A stretch of 64,000 nt of DNA from NCBI GenBank assembly GCA_905479915.1, contig CAJQOH010000016.1, positions 1 to 64,000 on the forward strand, given 5' to 3'. Position 1 is the stretch's first letter, and each line of letters starts with the position of its first letter. The DNA comes from an uncultured Flavobacteriales bacterium. Its GTDB lineage: Bacteria; Bacteroidota; Bacteroidia; Flavobacteriales_E; Vicingaceae. A program made the position numbers and the translations under genes. The notes under the pieces are model-generated. The model was given only the letters and a program-made list of their open reading frames with translations, was not told the DNA's origin and searched no databases. This document shows, one piece after another, positions 9,161 to 18,033 of this stretch.

Positions 9161-11407
9161 ATGGAGTCACTCATTCTTTTTATTGATCAGTTTGGAGGTA
9201 AAGAAGATGTTATTGTTCTCTTATCACTCATCTCAGGTTTAATTGTAATTAATTCTTTGATTAAACCTAAAGCTTTAAGATTAATAAGTAGTGTTCTAGC
9301 AACATTGCTTTCATCCGCTCAAGCATTCTCTTTATATTCCACACAATCATTTATTGGGTATCAATTCTATATCCACATGAATTTAAAAGGTGTAATAGGT
9401 ATGCAAAGTCTATTTGTTACTCAAATGACTACCCTACTCATTTTCTTTATTATTGTAGCTACACTAAACTTTTATTCTTACCGTATTTTTAGGAAACTGA
9501 ACAACTTCATAAAAAGTGATAAAAAAATGTTTTTCATCCAAGTATTGGGCCTATTAGCTTTCTGTTCTCTAATAATCTTAGAGGGGAATTTTATAAAGGA
9601 TACTGCTAGTTTAAAAACACTCTTCATAACCAACAATTCAAGCAATTTTGAAGAAGTACTTCTGAAGTACAACATGTCTTCCTATACCTCTTCCGATAAA
9701 ATAGAATCTTCAGCCGGTAAAAACATTATAGTGATATCAATGGAGTCTCTAGAGCGCGGGTTCTTAAATGAAAAACATTCATCACTAACCCCGAATCTAA
9801 ACCAGCTTAAAACTAAATGGAATTATTTAGACCTTAAACAAAATTGTGGTAGTTCATGGACAAGTGGTTCTCTTTACACCTACATGACCGGCTTTCCAGC
9901 TTTTTTTGGATCACAGGGAAATTCAGCTTTCAAAGGTTCTTATCACTCCAGTATTTCAAGTATACCTGAATTATTAAGACGAGCTAACTATCAAACAGTT
10001 TATTTAAATACAGACACACAACACTCAGGTGTAGATAATATGTTAAATGTTTTTCACTTTGATAAAGTAATTGACTATAGAAATACCTCCGAAAAAGGAC
10101 CAGAAAACGAACCGGGTTTAAGAGATATGGACTTATTTTCTATTGCAAAATCTGAAATTGAAACACTTAAAGATTTAAAAAAACCTTACGCGCTTTTTAT
10201 ATCAACCACCGATAGTCATTTTCCGGATGGAATCTATGACAAAAGAATGGAAGCAAACATCTCTCCTAAAAATTCAGGCTTTGAATTTACAGTGGCATCT
10301 CTAGATTATCTTATCGGAGATTTTGTTTCTTATTTAAAGGCTAAAGATATTCTCAAAAATACGGTCATCTATATATTTCCTGATCATTTAAAAATGGGAG
10401 ACCCATCGCTATTTGAAAGCACTGGAGAAAGAGAACTATATGTTATAACCAACGCCAACAATGAAGATATTAGGCTTGATACTTCGAATACAACATATCA
10501 AATTGATCTTCCAAAAATAATATTAAATGGTGCAGCAATAGAACACAATTTAAAGTTCTTAACCGATTATATTACTGGTGATAAGGATCAATTTATTCGA
10601 GACAACATTAATGAAATAACGGAAATAAATTGTGCCGGACTTTTAAGATCAAATACCAAAACGTATGCTGCTCCGCAAATCTCAAAACACTATAAAGACT
10701 ACAAAAAAGACACCTATCGATATATTGCTCATGCCGGGGGCATCATTGATGGCTATACGTATACCAACTCTTTAGAAGCACTAAACATGAACTACTCTAA
10801 AGGTTTTAGATTGTTTGAGTTAGACATAAGAAAAACATCGGATAATAAGTATGTAGCTCTCCACAACTGGGAAGAATGGAGCTACATGACAGGATATACT
10901 GGAGAAACACCAGTTACTTTTCAGGAGTTTATGAATCATAAAATTCATAAAAAATACAGCCCTCTTAGCATGAAAGAAATAAATGACTGGTTTAAAGAAC
11001 ATCCTGATGCTATTCTAGTTACAGATAAAGTAAATGAACCTGAATTATTTTCAAAAGTATTCATTGATGCCAATAGATTAATAATGGAGTTATTTAATGA
11101 AAAAGCACTAAAACAAGGACTTAAATTTAATATCTTATCGGCAATGCCTACTCAAGGTCTTATAGCAAAAATGGGATGGGAAAAGGCTGTACAATTAAAG
11201 CTAAAACATGTAGCAGTATCAAGATACTTTATTAAAGAAAATAAAGGGCTATTGAAAAAATTAAAAGAGAATGGCATTAAAGTTTATGTTTATCATGTTA
11301 ACCAAGATGAAGATGTTCTTGACTCTGGAATGGATGAAGAGTATGTTACAAAATATGAACTGGATTACGTCTATGGAATGTATGCTGATAAATGGAATTT
11401 CGAATAA
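9161..11407 (+). CDS. Membrane phosphoglycerol-transferase/sulfatase-like protein fused to a GDPD-like domain
   Basis: 748 aa. Transmembrane segments lie at about 14-35, 43-60, 82-103 and 124-141. An extracytoplasmic alkaline-phosphatase/sulfatase-superfamily domain spans about 186-460, like LtaS/OpgB lipoteichoate or phosphoglycerol transferases: ISMESLE (metal ligand Glu195), a Thr/Ser-rich candidate nucleophile stretch SSWTSGSLYTYMTG (231-244), TTDSHF (349-354) and FPDH (406-409). A second domain from about 520 to 748 resembles glycerophosphodiester phosphodiesterases: IAHAGG (His524), NSLEA (Glu539), FELDI (Glu553/Asp555), ALHNW (His568) and VTDK near 617. GDPDs usually have HD where this has HN. 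One polypeptide may therefore add and remove phosphoglycerol groups on an envelope glycan or lipid. The substrate is unknown. It is monocistronic and ends before a bidirectional terminator. Confidence 0.75.
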   Translation: MESLILFIDQFGGKEDVIVLLSLISGLIVINSLIKPKALRLISSVLATLLSSAQAFSLYSTQSFIGYQFYIHMNLKGVIGMQSLFVTQMTTLLIFFIIVATLNFYSYRIFRKLNNFIKSDKKMFFIQVLGLLAFCSLIILEGNFIKDTASLKTLFITNNSSNFEEVLLKYNMSSYTSSDKIESSAGKNIIVISMESLERGFLNEKHSSLTPNLNQLKTKWNYLDLKQNCGSSWTSGSLYTYMTGFPAFFGSQGNSAFKGSYHSSISSIPELLRRANYQTVYLNTDTQHSGVDNMLNVFHFDKVIDYRNTSEKGPENEPGLRDMDLFSIAKSEIETLKDLKKPYALFISTTDSHFPDGIYDKRMEANISPKNSGFEFTVASLDYLIGDFVSYLKAKDILKNTVIYIFPDHLKMGDPSLFESTGERELYVITNANNEDIRLDTSNTTYQIDLPKIILNGAAIEHNLKFLTDYITGDKDQFIRDNINEITEINCAGLLRSNTKTYAAPQISKHYKDYKKDTYRYIAHAGGIIDGYTYTNSLEALNMNYSKGFRLFELDIRKTSDNKYVALHNWEEWSYMTGYTGETPVTFQEFMNHKIHKKYSPLSMKEINDWFKEHPDAILVTDKVNEPELFSKVFIDANRLIMELFNEKALKQGLKFNILSAMPTQGLIAKMGWEKAVQLKLKHVAVSRYFIKENKGLLKKLKENGIKVYVYHVNQDEDVLDSGMDEEYVTKYELDYVYGMYADKWNFE

Positions 11408-11474
11408 CTAAGTGAACAAGCTCTTTATTGCAGTATAGTTTAACAGGTATAACATCAACCAAATTTTAGCCCAT

Positions 11475-11507
11475 AAAAAAAGCCCTTAGTTAATAAGGGC
11501 TTTTTAA
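11475..11507. terminator. Bidirectional rho-independent terminator
   Basis: Stem AGCCCTTA (11481-11488) pairs with TAAGGGCT (11494-11501) around the loop GTTAA, with an A-run on the left and a T-run on the right. It can end both the rightward fusion gene and the leftward tRNA-Ser transcript. Confidence 0.85.
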
Positions 11508-11511
11508 TTGG

Positions 11512-11599
11512 TGGCGGAGATGGAGGGATTCGAACCCCCGGTACCCTGCGGTACAACAGTTTTCAAGACTGCCGCATTCGACCACTCTGCCACATCTCC
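11512..11599 (-). tRNA. tRNA-Ser (anticodon UGA)
   Basis: Read on the minus strand, the acceptor strand GGAGATG (11599-11593) pairs with CATCTCC (11522-11516), followed by discriminator G and an encoded CCA. The anticodon loop CTTGAAA gives anticodon UGA. The T-arm contains GGTTCGAATCC, and a long variable arm (GTACCGCAGGGTAC) is present as expected of a class II serine tRNA. It is 88 nt including CCA. Confidence 0.96.
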
Positions 11600-11603
11600 G
11601 CTG

Positions 11604-11611
11604 CAAAAGTA
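11604..11611 (-). promoter_or_regulatory. Putative -7 promoter element of tRNA-Ser
   Basis: On the minus strand TACTTTTG matches TAnnTTTG and ends 4 bp before the mature 5' end of the tRNA, the spacing expected when transcription starts at or just before the tRNA. Confidence 0.5.
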
Positions 11612-11772
11612 GCAATTGATTTTAAATATAAAATGTTTTTTGATCTTTTTTCAAAAAAAAATATTCCCACTATAATATAATATTCAAAAGCATAGTTTAT
11701 AATCTACCGTTTATCAATTATATAACATCTTTTGAAAGATAAATACTAACTTTACATCTATATAATTTTTTA

Positions 11773-13224
11773 ATGAAAAAACATTTTACACTCTTACTTT
11801 TTATTGGATTAATTTCTACAAATATCTTTGCTGGGAATCTTAAAGCATATTTTACATTTTGCACCTTTAATTCTCCAGAAAAAGGATCATACATTGAAAC
11901 CTACCTTTCTATAGTTGGAAACTCAGCCTCTTATAAAAAAACTGCGCAAAATACATTTCAAAGTGAAATTGAAATAACCTTAATTTTTAAACAAGGTGAA
12001 GAAATTAAAAAGTTTAAGAAATACAATCTATTAAGCCCAGAAAGCATAGACTCTTTAGCATCAAAAGAAAACTTTATAGATCAACAAAGAATATCATTGG
12101 ATGAAGGTGAGTACGAATTTCAAATTTCCATTAAAGATTTAAATACCAATGAACCTCCTTTTACATCGGTTCAAAATTTAAAAATTAACTACCCAAAAGA
12201 TAAAGTCAACATTTCTGATATCGAATTAATCGAGTCACTTAAAAAAACCACAGATAAGAGTATTCTCTCAAAAAGTGGTTACGACCTTATTCCATATACT
12301 TCAGATTTCTATCCTGAAGATTTTGAAAAAATCGCTTTTTACGCAGAAATTTACAACACCAATAAAATATTAGGTGCTGAAGAAGGATTTCTTATTTCTT
12401 ACTATATAGAAACTTTTGAAAACAAAAAACCAATAAACAGTTATAAAAATTTTGTTAGAGAAAAAACGAAAGACGTAAATGTCTTATTAAAATCTTTTAG
12501 CATTGGTAATCTACCCTCAGGGAACTATAATTTAGTGATTGAGGCGAGAGATAAAAAGAATGATATACTAGCTACCAAAAGAATGTTTTTTCAACGAAGT
12601 AACCCAAAAGCTACTCCCCTATTAATTCATAACGATTATCTAAGTTCTTTTGTGGCAAGCATGGATAAAGATGACCTTACTGAATACATAAAATGTATTG
12701 AACCAATATCTTCAAACATTGAAATTGATTTTGCTCAAAATCAATTAAATGGGGATGATGAAGAATTAATGAGACAGTATTTTTATAATTTCTGGATAAC
12801 AAGAAACGAAACTGAACCAGAAGCTGAATGGAATAAATACAAAGGAAAAGTAGCTACTGTACAACAACTCTTCTCCAACCAAATAAAAAAGGGATACAGT
12901 ACAGATAGAGGTCGTGTTTATTTAAAATATGGGCCTCCAAATACTCGAAGTCAACACTCAAGTGAGGAAGGTACTTATCCACATGAAATATGGCATTATT
13001 ACAAAATTGAAGAATTCAATAATAAAAAATTTATTTTTCATGACCCTAACTTAGGAATGAACGAATATGGAATTCTTCATTCCAATATGCCTGGATACTT
13101 CAATAATCCGCAATGGAAAACGCAACTATACGGTAAAGCTGGTCGCCCGACAGATATGGATAGTGAAAGTAGCGGATCCCTTAGAGAACAGAGAACAAAC
13201 GATCGTTTTAACAATCCTAGATAA
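11773..13224 (+). CDS. GWxTD domain-containing secreted protein
   Basis: 483 aa. Signal peptide 1-20 (ending NIFAG). The C-terminal third carries the GWxTD domain typical of Bacteroidota and Acidobacteriota: FSNQIKKGYSTDRGRVYLKY, then GPPNTR and HEIWHYYKI. In this copy the motif reads GYSTD. The N-terminal part is beta-rich without a recognised domain. It is followed 6 bp later by a glycosyltransferase gene, so the two are probably co-transcribed. The molecular role of GWxTD proteins is not established; a periplasmic or outer-membrane location is inferred from the signal peptide. Confidence 0.85.
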   Translation: MKKHFTLLLFIGLISTNIFAGNLKAYFTFCTFNSPEKGSYIETYLSIVGNSASYKKTAQNTFQSEIEITLIFKQGEEIKKFKKYNLLSPESIDSLASKENFIDQQRISLDEGEYEFQISIKDLNTNEPPFTSVQNLKINYPKDKVNISDIELIESLKKTTDKSILSKSGYDLIPYTSDFYPEDFEKIAFYAEIYNTNKILGAEEGFLISYYIETFENKKPINSYKNFVREKTKDVNVLLKSFSIGNLPSGNYNLVIEARDKKNDILATKRMFFQRSNPKATPLLIHNDYLSSFVASMDKDDLTEYIKCIEPISSNIEIDFAQNQLNGDDEELMRQYFYNFWITRNETEPEAEWNKYKGKVATVQQLFSNQIKKGYSTDRGRVYLKYGPPNTRSQHSSEEGTYPHEIWHYYKIEEFNNKKFIFHDPNLGMNEYGILHSNMPGYFNNPQWKTQLYGKAGRPTDMDSESSGSLREQRTNDRFNNPR

Positions 13225-13230
13225 ACTATT

Positions 13231-14238
13231 TTGAACACAAAAACAGCTGTTGTTATTCTAAATTGGAATGGTAAAACGTTCTTGGAACAGTTCTTACCAT
13301 CTGTGGTAAAACACACCAAAAATGCTGAAGTAATTGTTGCTGACAATTGCTCTACTGATGATTCTATTGCTTTCTTAAAAAACAACTTCCCTACTGTTAA
13401 GATTGTTGTACTCGATAAAAATTATGGATTTGCTGGTGGATACAATAAGGCTTTAAAACAGATAGAGAGTCAATATTATGTTTTATTGAATTCTGACGTA
13501 GAAGTAACTGAGAATTGGTTAGAACCTATGGAAGAATTATTAGAGAATGATAGTTCTATTGTTGCTTGCCAGCCAAAAATCAAAGATCAAAAAAAGAAGA
13601 CTCATTTTGAGTATGCTGGAGCATCGGGTGGTTTTATTGATAAATATGGTTATCCTTTTTGTAGAGGTAGAATATTTGATGAACTTGAAGAGGATATAAA
13701 CCAATACAATGATTCAACAGAAATATTCTGGGCATCAGGAGCCGCTCTATTTATTAGAGCAGAAGAGTATCACAACATAGGAGGATTAGATGAGTTTTAT
13801 TTTGCTCACATGGAAGAGATCGATTTATGTTGGCGATTAAAAAACCAAGGGCATAAAATAATGTCTTGCCCCTCTTCTACTGTCTATCATGTTGGTGGTG
13901 GAACATTAAATAAAATAAATCCAAAAAAAACATTTTTAAACTTTAGAAATAGCCTACTCACTCTTCACAAAAACCTTCCTAAAAAAGGTCGTTTTTCTGT
14001 TATTCTAATCCGTTTATGTTTGGATGCTATTGCAGCTGCTAAATTTCTAATTTCAGGTAAACCTTCTCATACATGGGCCATTGCCCGTTCTCACTTTGCA
14101 TTTTACAATGCTATATCTCAAAACAAACTAAAACGTAGCAAAACAAACGAGCCTAATTTAATAGGCATGATTGATAAAAGTATTGTTCAAGAACATTTTA
14201 TCAATAAACGTAAAACATTTAACGAGTTGTTAAAATAA
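13231..14238 (+). CDS. Glycosyltransferase family 2
   Basis: 335 aa. GT-A fold with the N-terminal strand VVILNWNGKTFLEQFLPSV, nucleotide-binding ADNCSTDDS, DKNYGFAGGYNKAL, and a DxD-type motif in LLNSDVEV. It closely resembles rhamnosyltransferase-like GT2 enzymes that act on lipopolysaccharide or capsule precursors. The start is TTG at 13231, forced because the first catalytic strand begins only six residues later and no ATG lies upstream in frame. It probably acts on the cytoplasmic membrane face; the acceptor is unknown. Confidence 0.9.
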   Translation: MNTKTAVVILNWNGKTFLEQFLPSVVKHTKNAEVIVADNCSTDDSIAFLKNNFPTVKIVVLDKNYGFAGGYNKALKQIESQYYVLLNSDVEVTENWLEPMEELLENDSSIVACQPKIKDQKKKTHFEYAGASGGFIDKYGYPFCRGRIFDELEEDINQYNDSTEIFWASGAALFIRAEEYHNIGGLDEFYFAHMEEIDLCWRLKNQGHKIMSCPSSTVYHVGGGTLNKINPKKTFLNFRNSLLTLHKNLPKKGRFSVILIRLCLDAIAAAKFLISGKPSHTWAIARSHFAFYNAISQNKLKRSKTNEPNLIGMIDKSIVQEHFINKRKTFNELLK

Positions 14239-14301
14239 TCAACAATATTCTTGTATAAGCCCTAAGAAAGTGTAAATTAGCCGCCAAATAGATATTTGAC
14301 A

Positions 14302-14514
14302 ATGGGAAGACCAGCAACGAAACCAACAAAGCTTAAAGACGGATTTTACTTAGAGATAAGAAATAAAGGAAGTAAGTCAGGAATTAAGATCATGAGAGAG
14401 ACTGAAAAAGCAATGAACATTGCTATTACAGAGTACGAAAAAGTAAAGGATGTTGTTATTTTAGGTGAGTTTAAAAATGGTAAGCCTATTTCAAAACCTA
14501 AGAAAAAGAAGTAA
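14302..14514 (+). CDS. Small conserved basic protein of unknown function
   Basis: 70 aa from the ATG at 14302; an in-frame TTG six bases earlier is a weaker start. The sequence begins MGRPATKPTKLKDGFY and ends in a lysine-rich tail (KPKKKK). I recall similar short proteins in Flavobacteriia, but no function is known. The basic ends suggest nucleic-acid contact, which is speculation. It ends two bases before the convergent PBP4 gene. Confidence 0.6.
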   Translation: MGRPATKPTKLKDGFYLEIRNKGSKSGIKIMRETEKAMNIAITEYEKVKDVVILGEFKNGKPISKPKKKK

Positions 14515-14516
14515 TT

Positions 14517-15980
14517 CTATTTCTCAATTTCTGCTAATTTAATCATTACTTTTTCCATTTTCTTTTTCATTTTAAAGGAAGTGCAGTTAAAGTTATTTAC
14601 AATTATTGCAAAAGCGATGTTCCTTTTGTTTTTAGTCGTAACGTAACCGGCATAGCTTTTTACACGAGTCATTGTTCCGCTTTTTGCCCTAACCCTGCCA
14701 ACTGCAGCAGTACCTTTACCTATATTTCTTAACGTACCACTCTTACCTGCCACAGGTAATGAATTCGTAAACATTTTTTTGTTATCGCTTTCATACATAT
14801 GTTTCAGTATACCAACCAACTGCCTTGCTGTGATCGCATTAAACCTAGATAGTCCACTACCATCATTTACATGCATCCCATCAATATCTAGCTCATTCTT
14901 TTTCCAAAAAAGTGATATTGCTTGAGTACCAGAACCTGTATCACCACTTCTATACTTTAATACACCAATTTGATTGACGATATGTTCTGCATACAAGTTT
15001 ATACTATGCATATTGGTTAAGTCTACAATAGACGTTAATCTAGGCGAGCGTGTAGTTGTCACCATGCTTCTTTTAGGCTTTTTAAATGATCCCTTTTCTG
15101 ATTTAATCTTACGAATTGTAGTTGAAGGATTTGCTAATTTAATTCCCATGCCTCTTAGCTCCATATCCAACTCAAAAGCAGTTAGGTAGGCTGGATCCGG
15201 AATAGAACCTCTTACATTAAAATTTTCTTTATCAATCGGTATCCCTCCTTTTATAATTCTATTCTCCTGATAAGGAGCACCAAATATGTAAGACAAATCT
15301 TTCTTTGTAATCATACTCTTAACACCATTATCAAAGGTTAAATTAGGAATATATGGATATATACAAGTAATGGTAGTAGAATCTCCTCTTTTTCCTGATT
15401 GGAGCTCTAAATTGCACTTATTTTCATAAATAGATAAACCACAGGGTCCTGCACCATAATAGTTTCCTAAATCTCCCCATATCCATGTGGCTGGAATCAT
15501 CTGTTCACTAAAGATAGAAGCATCACCAATCACCCTTCCATTAATAGAATCTATTCCCAATTGAATAATTTCATTTGCCCATTTACCAATAAAATCTCCG
15601 TAATATTTTGAAAATCGAGTAGATCCCAAACAAGGATCACCACCACCAACAACATAAATATCTCCATTCAAAACACAATTGGTATCTATTTCTCCTGAAT
15701 ATTTAATGTACGTAGAAAATCGTTTACCACCCCCAAACAACTCTAATGCTGTTGCCGTTGTTACCAATTTCATAGTTGATGCTGGAATCAAACTTTTACT
15801 CGATCCATATCCTGAAATAATCTTGTTGGAATCTATATCTAAAGCATAGAAGCTTATCGATGCATTTTTCAAGTCTTCATCTGCAGCCATCTCTTTAATA
15901 GCTAAACGAACATCTCTAGTTGTTTGTGATTTTAAAGTGAATACAACAAGTAATGTAAATATGAAAAAAGATATTCTCAC
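14517..15980 (-). CDS. dacB: D-alanyl-D-alanine carboxypeptidase/endopeptidase, PBP4 type (peptidase S13)
   Basis: 487 aa. Signal peptide 1-19. Active-site SxxK is PASTMK (Ser68, Lys71). The second motif lies in NDGSGLSRFN and the third in RAKSGTMTRV (KSG in place of KTG, common in S13). The large insert between motifs 1 and 2 typical of PBP4 is present. It trims or cleaves peptidoglycan cross-links in the periplasm. The start is GTG, overlapping by one base the TAG stop of the upstream DUF6495 gene (TAGTG), which indicates translational coupling. Confidence 0.92.
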   Translation of the reverse strand: MRISFFIFTLLVVFTLKSQTTRDVRLAIKEMAADEDLKNASISFYALDIDSNKIISGYGSSKSLIPASTMKLVTTATALELFGGGKRFSTYIKYSGEIDTNCVLNGDIYVVGGGDPCLGSTRFSKYYGDFIGKWANEIIQLGIDSINGRVIGDASIFSEQMIPATWIWGDLGNYYGAGPCGLSIYENKCNLELQSGKRGDSTTITCIYPYIPNLTFDNGVKSMITKKDLSYIFGAPYQENRIIKGGIPIDKENFNVRGSIPDPAYLTAFELDMELRGMGIKLANPSTTIRKIKSEKGSFKKPKRSMVTTTRSPRLTSIVDLTNMHSINLYAEHIVNQIGVLKYRSGDTGSGTQAISLFWKKNELDIDGMHVNDGSGLSRFNAITARQLVGILKHMYESDNKKMFTNSLPVAGKSGTLRNIGKGTAAVGRVRAKSGTMTRVKSYAGYVTTKNKRNIAFAIIVNNFNCTSFKMKKKMEKVMIKLAEIEK

Positions 15981-16456
15981 TAATTTTTCATTTGTTTTGT
16001 AGAGTAGTTATGCGCCATTTCTAACTTTTTAAAACGTTCTTCATCAATAATTGAACAGCCCGAATTTAACAAATCAAAAATCTCTAACTCTCGTTCTTTA
16101 TGATAAGGTTTTGTCGTTTTAAAAATATCCAAATCATCAGCAAAATCAGACAAAGTGTCCTTATTAAAATCTATCTCTTTATTTTTAGAAACAACACCTA
16201 TCAGAGTCATTTCAGTCTCATCACATTTAAACGATTTAATATCTTGCGAGGTAACATGCTCCAAAAACTTAATATTTTTCAATGCTTTATCCAAAACTAT
16301 ATCACTGAACAGCTCTACCAATTCTGCAACTCTTTTATCTTTAGTTTTATTTAGCTGCTCCCACTCTTCAGTATACACATTATTAGAAATTAAAAAATGT
16401 TTAAACTCTCCCTCTAACTCTTTAAGTTCTTCATCTGATAAGCATCTATATTTCAT
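15980..16456 (-). CDS. DUF6495 family protein
   Basis: 158 aa, cytoplasmic, acidic and largely helical. The N-terminus MKYRCLSDEELKELEGEF and the block AELVELFSDIVLDKALKNIK match my memory of the DUF6495 family, which occurs in Flavobacteriia. No catalytic motif is visible. It overlaps the PBP4 start by one base and is the first gene of that two-gene operon, which suggests but does not show a role linked to cell-wall metabolism. Confidence 0.7.
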   Translation of the reverse strand: MKYRCLSDEELKELEGEFKHFLISNNVYTEEWEQLNKTKDKRVAELVELFSDIVLDKALKNIKFLEHVTSQDIKSFKCDETEMTLIGVVSKNKEIDFNKDTLSDFADDLDIFKTTKPYHKERELEIFDLLNSGCSIIDEERFKKLEMAHNYSTKQMKN

Positions 16457-16648
16457 GGACTAATTTTTTATTAAAAATATGGAATAAAAAACAAAGGTAT
16501 ATCAAATCCCTAAATAGAGATTTTTTTGGTTTGATTTTCTACCTATCTTCTCTCTTTTAATACCTGTTTAACTTTATTACGTTACTTTCTTAAATTCATA
16601 CTATTAATTTTATACTTTTAATTCATAACTGAGATGCGCATTATTTAA

Positions 16649-17428
16649 GTGGTAGGTACTTTAAAAAACATATTCTGGAACTGCTTTACAAGCATGGATG
16701 GCTCACTTAAATTTCCACAATTAAAAAAAGGTGAAATAGGTATTCAAGTAGGATATGATATGTCCTCAGCAATTACTTCTGATTTATTTACCATGAATCG
16801 TAATGTTGGAAGTACAGGTAAAGTTATTGGTATTGATCCCGATCCTTTTAACCATGAAGTGGCCTCAAAAATTATAACTAAAAAGCTACTTAACATAGAT
16901 CTCATCCAGAAAGGAACCTATTCGAAAAAAGAAAATGCGCAATTTTTATTTGGAAAAAAAAGCAGCTGGAATCAACTAGGCATTGTTCCCATTGATTCAA
17001 CTGTAGTGTTTTCTGGAGAAGAAATTTCAGTAGAATTAGATACGCTTGACAACATTATTAAGACCCAAAACATTGACCTTCAAAAAATAGGGCACATTAA
17101 TTTAACCATCAACGGTTCCGAATATGATACTTTATTGGGCATGGACAATGTTCTTAGTCAAGCAAAAAACCTATCACTAACCATAATTGCCGGAAGGCAT
17201 GACCAAAGCGGAACGATTCAAGGTAAGAAAGACTATGAAGTCATTCTCCCACTACTCCAATCCTATGGATTCAAAACAAACTTTAAAAGAATTAACGAAC
17301 TGTTCTGGTGGGGATTTATCGTAAAAACAGTAATAAATCGAAAATGGATTTACAACCAGCCTAACTTTGGTGTGATAATGGCTGGAAAAGGAACTAAAAC
17401 CCCAAAATGGTTTCAGTCTTTTTCTTAG
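16649..17428 (+). CDS. FkbM-like methyltransferase family protein, degenerate
   Basis: 259 aa. A Rossmann-like segment GEIGIQVGYDMSSAIT...GKVIGIDPDPFNHEV resembles an AdoMet-binding motif I and II, and VELDTLDNIIKTQNID...GHINLTINGSEYDTLLG matches the FkbM family block (usual form IDLIKIDVEGSE), here with the acidic DxEG replaced by TINGSE. The binding loop also lacks the usual GxGxG, so activity is doubtful. The start is GTG at 16649; an in-frame ATG at 16694 is possible. The 3' end overlaps the convergent arsC by 4 bp. Confidence 0.6.
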   Translation: MVGTLKNIFWNCFTSMDGSLKFPQLKKGEIGIQVGYDMSSAITSDLFTMNRNVGSTGKVIGIDPDPFNHEVASKIITKKLLNIDLIQKGTYSKKENAQFLFGKKSSWNQLGIVPIDSTVVFSGEEISVELDTLDNIIKTQNIDLQKIGHINLTINGSEYDTLLGMDNVLSQAKNLSLTIIAGRHDQSGTIQGKKDYEVILPLLQSYGFKTNFKRINELFWWGFIVKTVINRKWIYNQPNFGVIMAGKGTKTPKWFQSFS

Positions 17429-17820
17429 TTTGATTTGATTTTTTGGATCAAATCTTTTACTTCATTTTCAATAATGTCTCTAACTCTATTAAATTCTTCA
17501 GGATTCATGTGTTTAGGATCTGGTAATGCCCAGTCCTCTCTATTAACAGCAGCTACCATCGGACACTCATCTCCACAACCCATTGTAATTGCATATTCAT
17601 ACTCAACTTGAGGTATATCATCCAAACCAATAGAAACATGCTTTCCTAAATCGTAACCGATCTCTTTCATTGCCTCAACCGCTTTAGGATTAACAACACC
17701 AGAAGGCTTAGATCCTGAGCTATAAACATCTATTACACCTTCACCATGCATCCTTGCAAATCCTTCTGCCATTTGACTTCTACAAGAATTTTCAACGCAA
17801 ACAAACAATACTTTTTTCAT
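17425..17820 (-). CDS. arsC: Arsenate reductase, thioredoxin-coupled (LMW-PTPase fold)
   Basis: 131 aa. The P-loop is VCVENSCRSQ (nucleophile Cys8, Arg14), with the C-terminal catalytic aspartate in LPDP and redox cysteines in TMGCGDECP (Cys82, Cys86), the pattern of ArsC rather than of tyrosine phosphatases. It reduces arsenate to arsenite in the cytoplasm. It is the last gene of the arsR operon and overlaps the preceding small gene by 4 bp. There is no arsB or acr3 gene beside it; the aquaporin in the operon is the likely arsenite exit. Confidence 0.92.
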   Translation of the reverse strand: MKKVLFVCVENSCRSQMAEGFARMHGEGVIDVYSSGSKPSGVVNPKAVEAMKEIGYDLGKHVSIGLDDIPQVEYEYAITMGCGDECPMVAAVNREDWALPDPKHMNPEEFNRVRDIIENEVKDLIQKIKSN

Positions 17821-18032
17821 AATTCTTCTATTAATTTTTTGATTTTTACTGCTTTTTCAAAATGATCTAACTGTTCAGTTTTAATCCACCACTCGGCCAT
17901 TTCCATCAACAATTTAGGATCATCATTTTTATTGGCAAAAAAAGCATAAAAAGACAACCCCACATTCGTTCCTTTCTTGCTAATTTTCTCGTTACAAACT
18001 TCTATTGCCTTATCTTTTAAAACTTTATTCAT
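17817..18032 (-). CDS. Small unknown protein of the arsenic operon
   Basis: 71 aa from the ATG at 18032, chosen because it sits next to the aquaporin stop (18034), whereas the longer upstream frame overlaps that gene. Helical, with LSFYAFFANKNDDPKLLMEM and a C-terminal EKAVKIKKLIEEL. It has one cysteine (CNEK) and no membrane segment. It overlaps arsC by 4 bp, so the two are translationally coupled. The family is not one I can name; its position suggests a helper of ArsC or of the channel. Confidence 0.65.
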   Translation of the reverse strand: MNKVLKDKAIEVCNEKISKKGTNVGLSFYAFFANKNDDPKLLMEMAEWWIKTEQLDHFEKAVKIKKLIEEL

Positions 18033-18033
18033 A

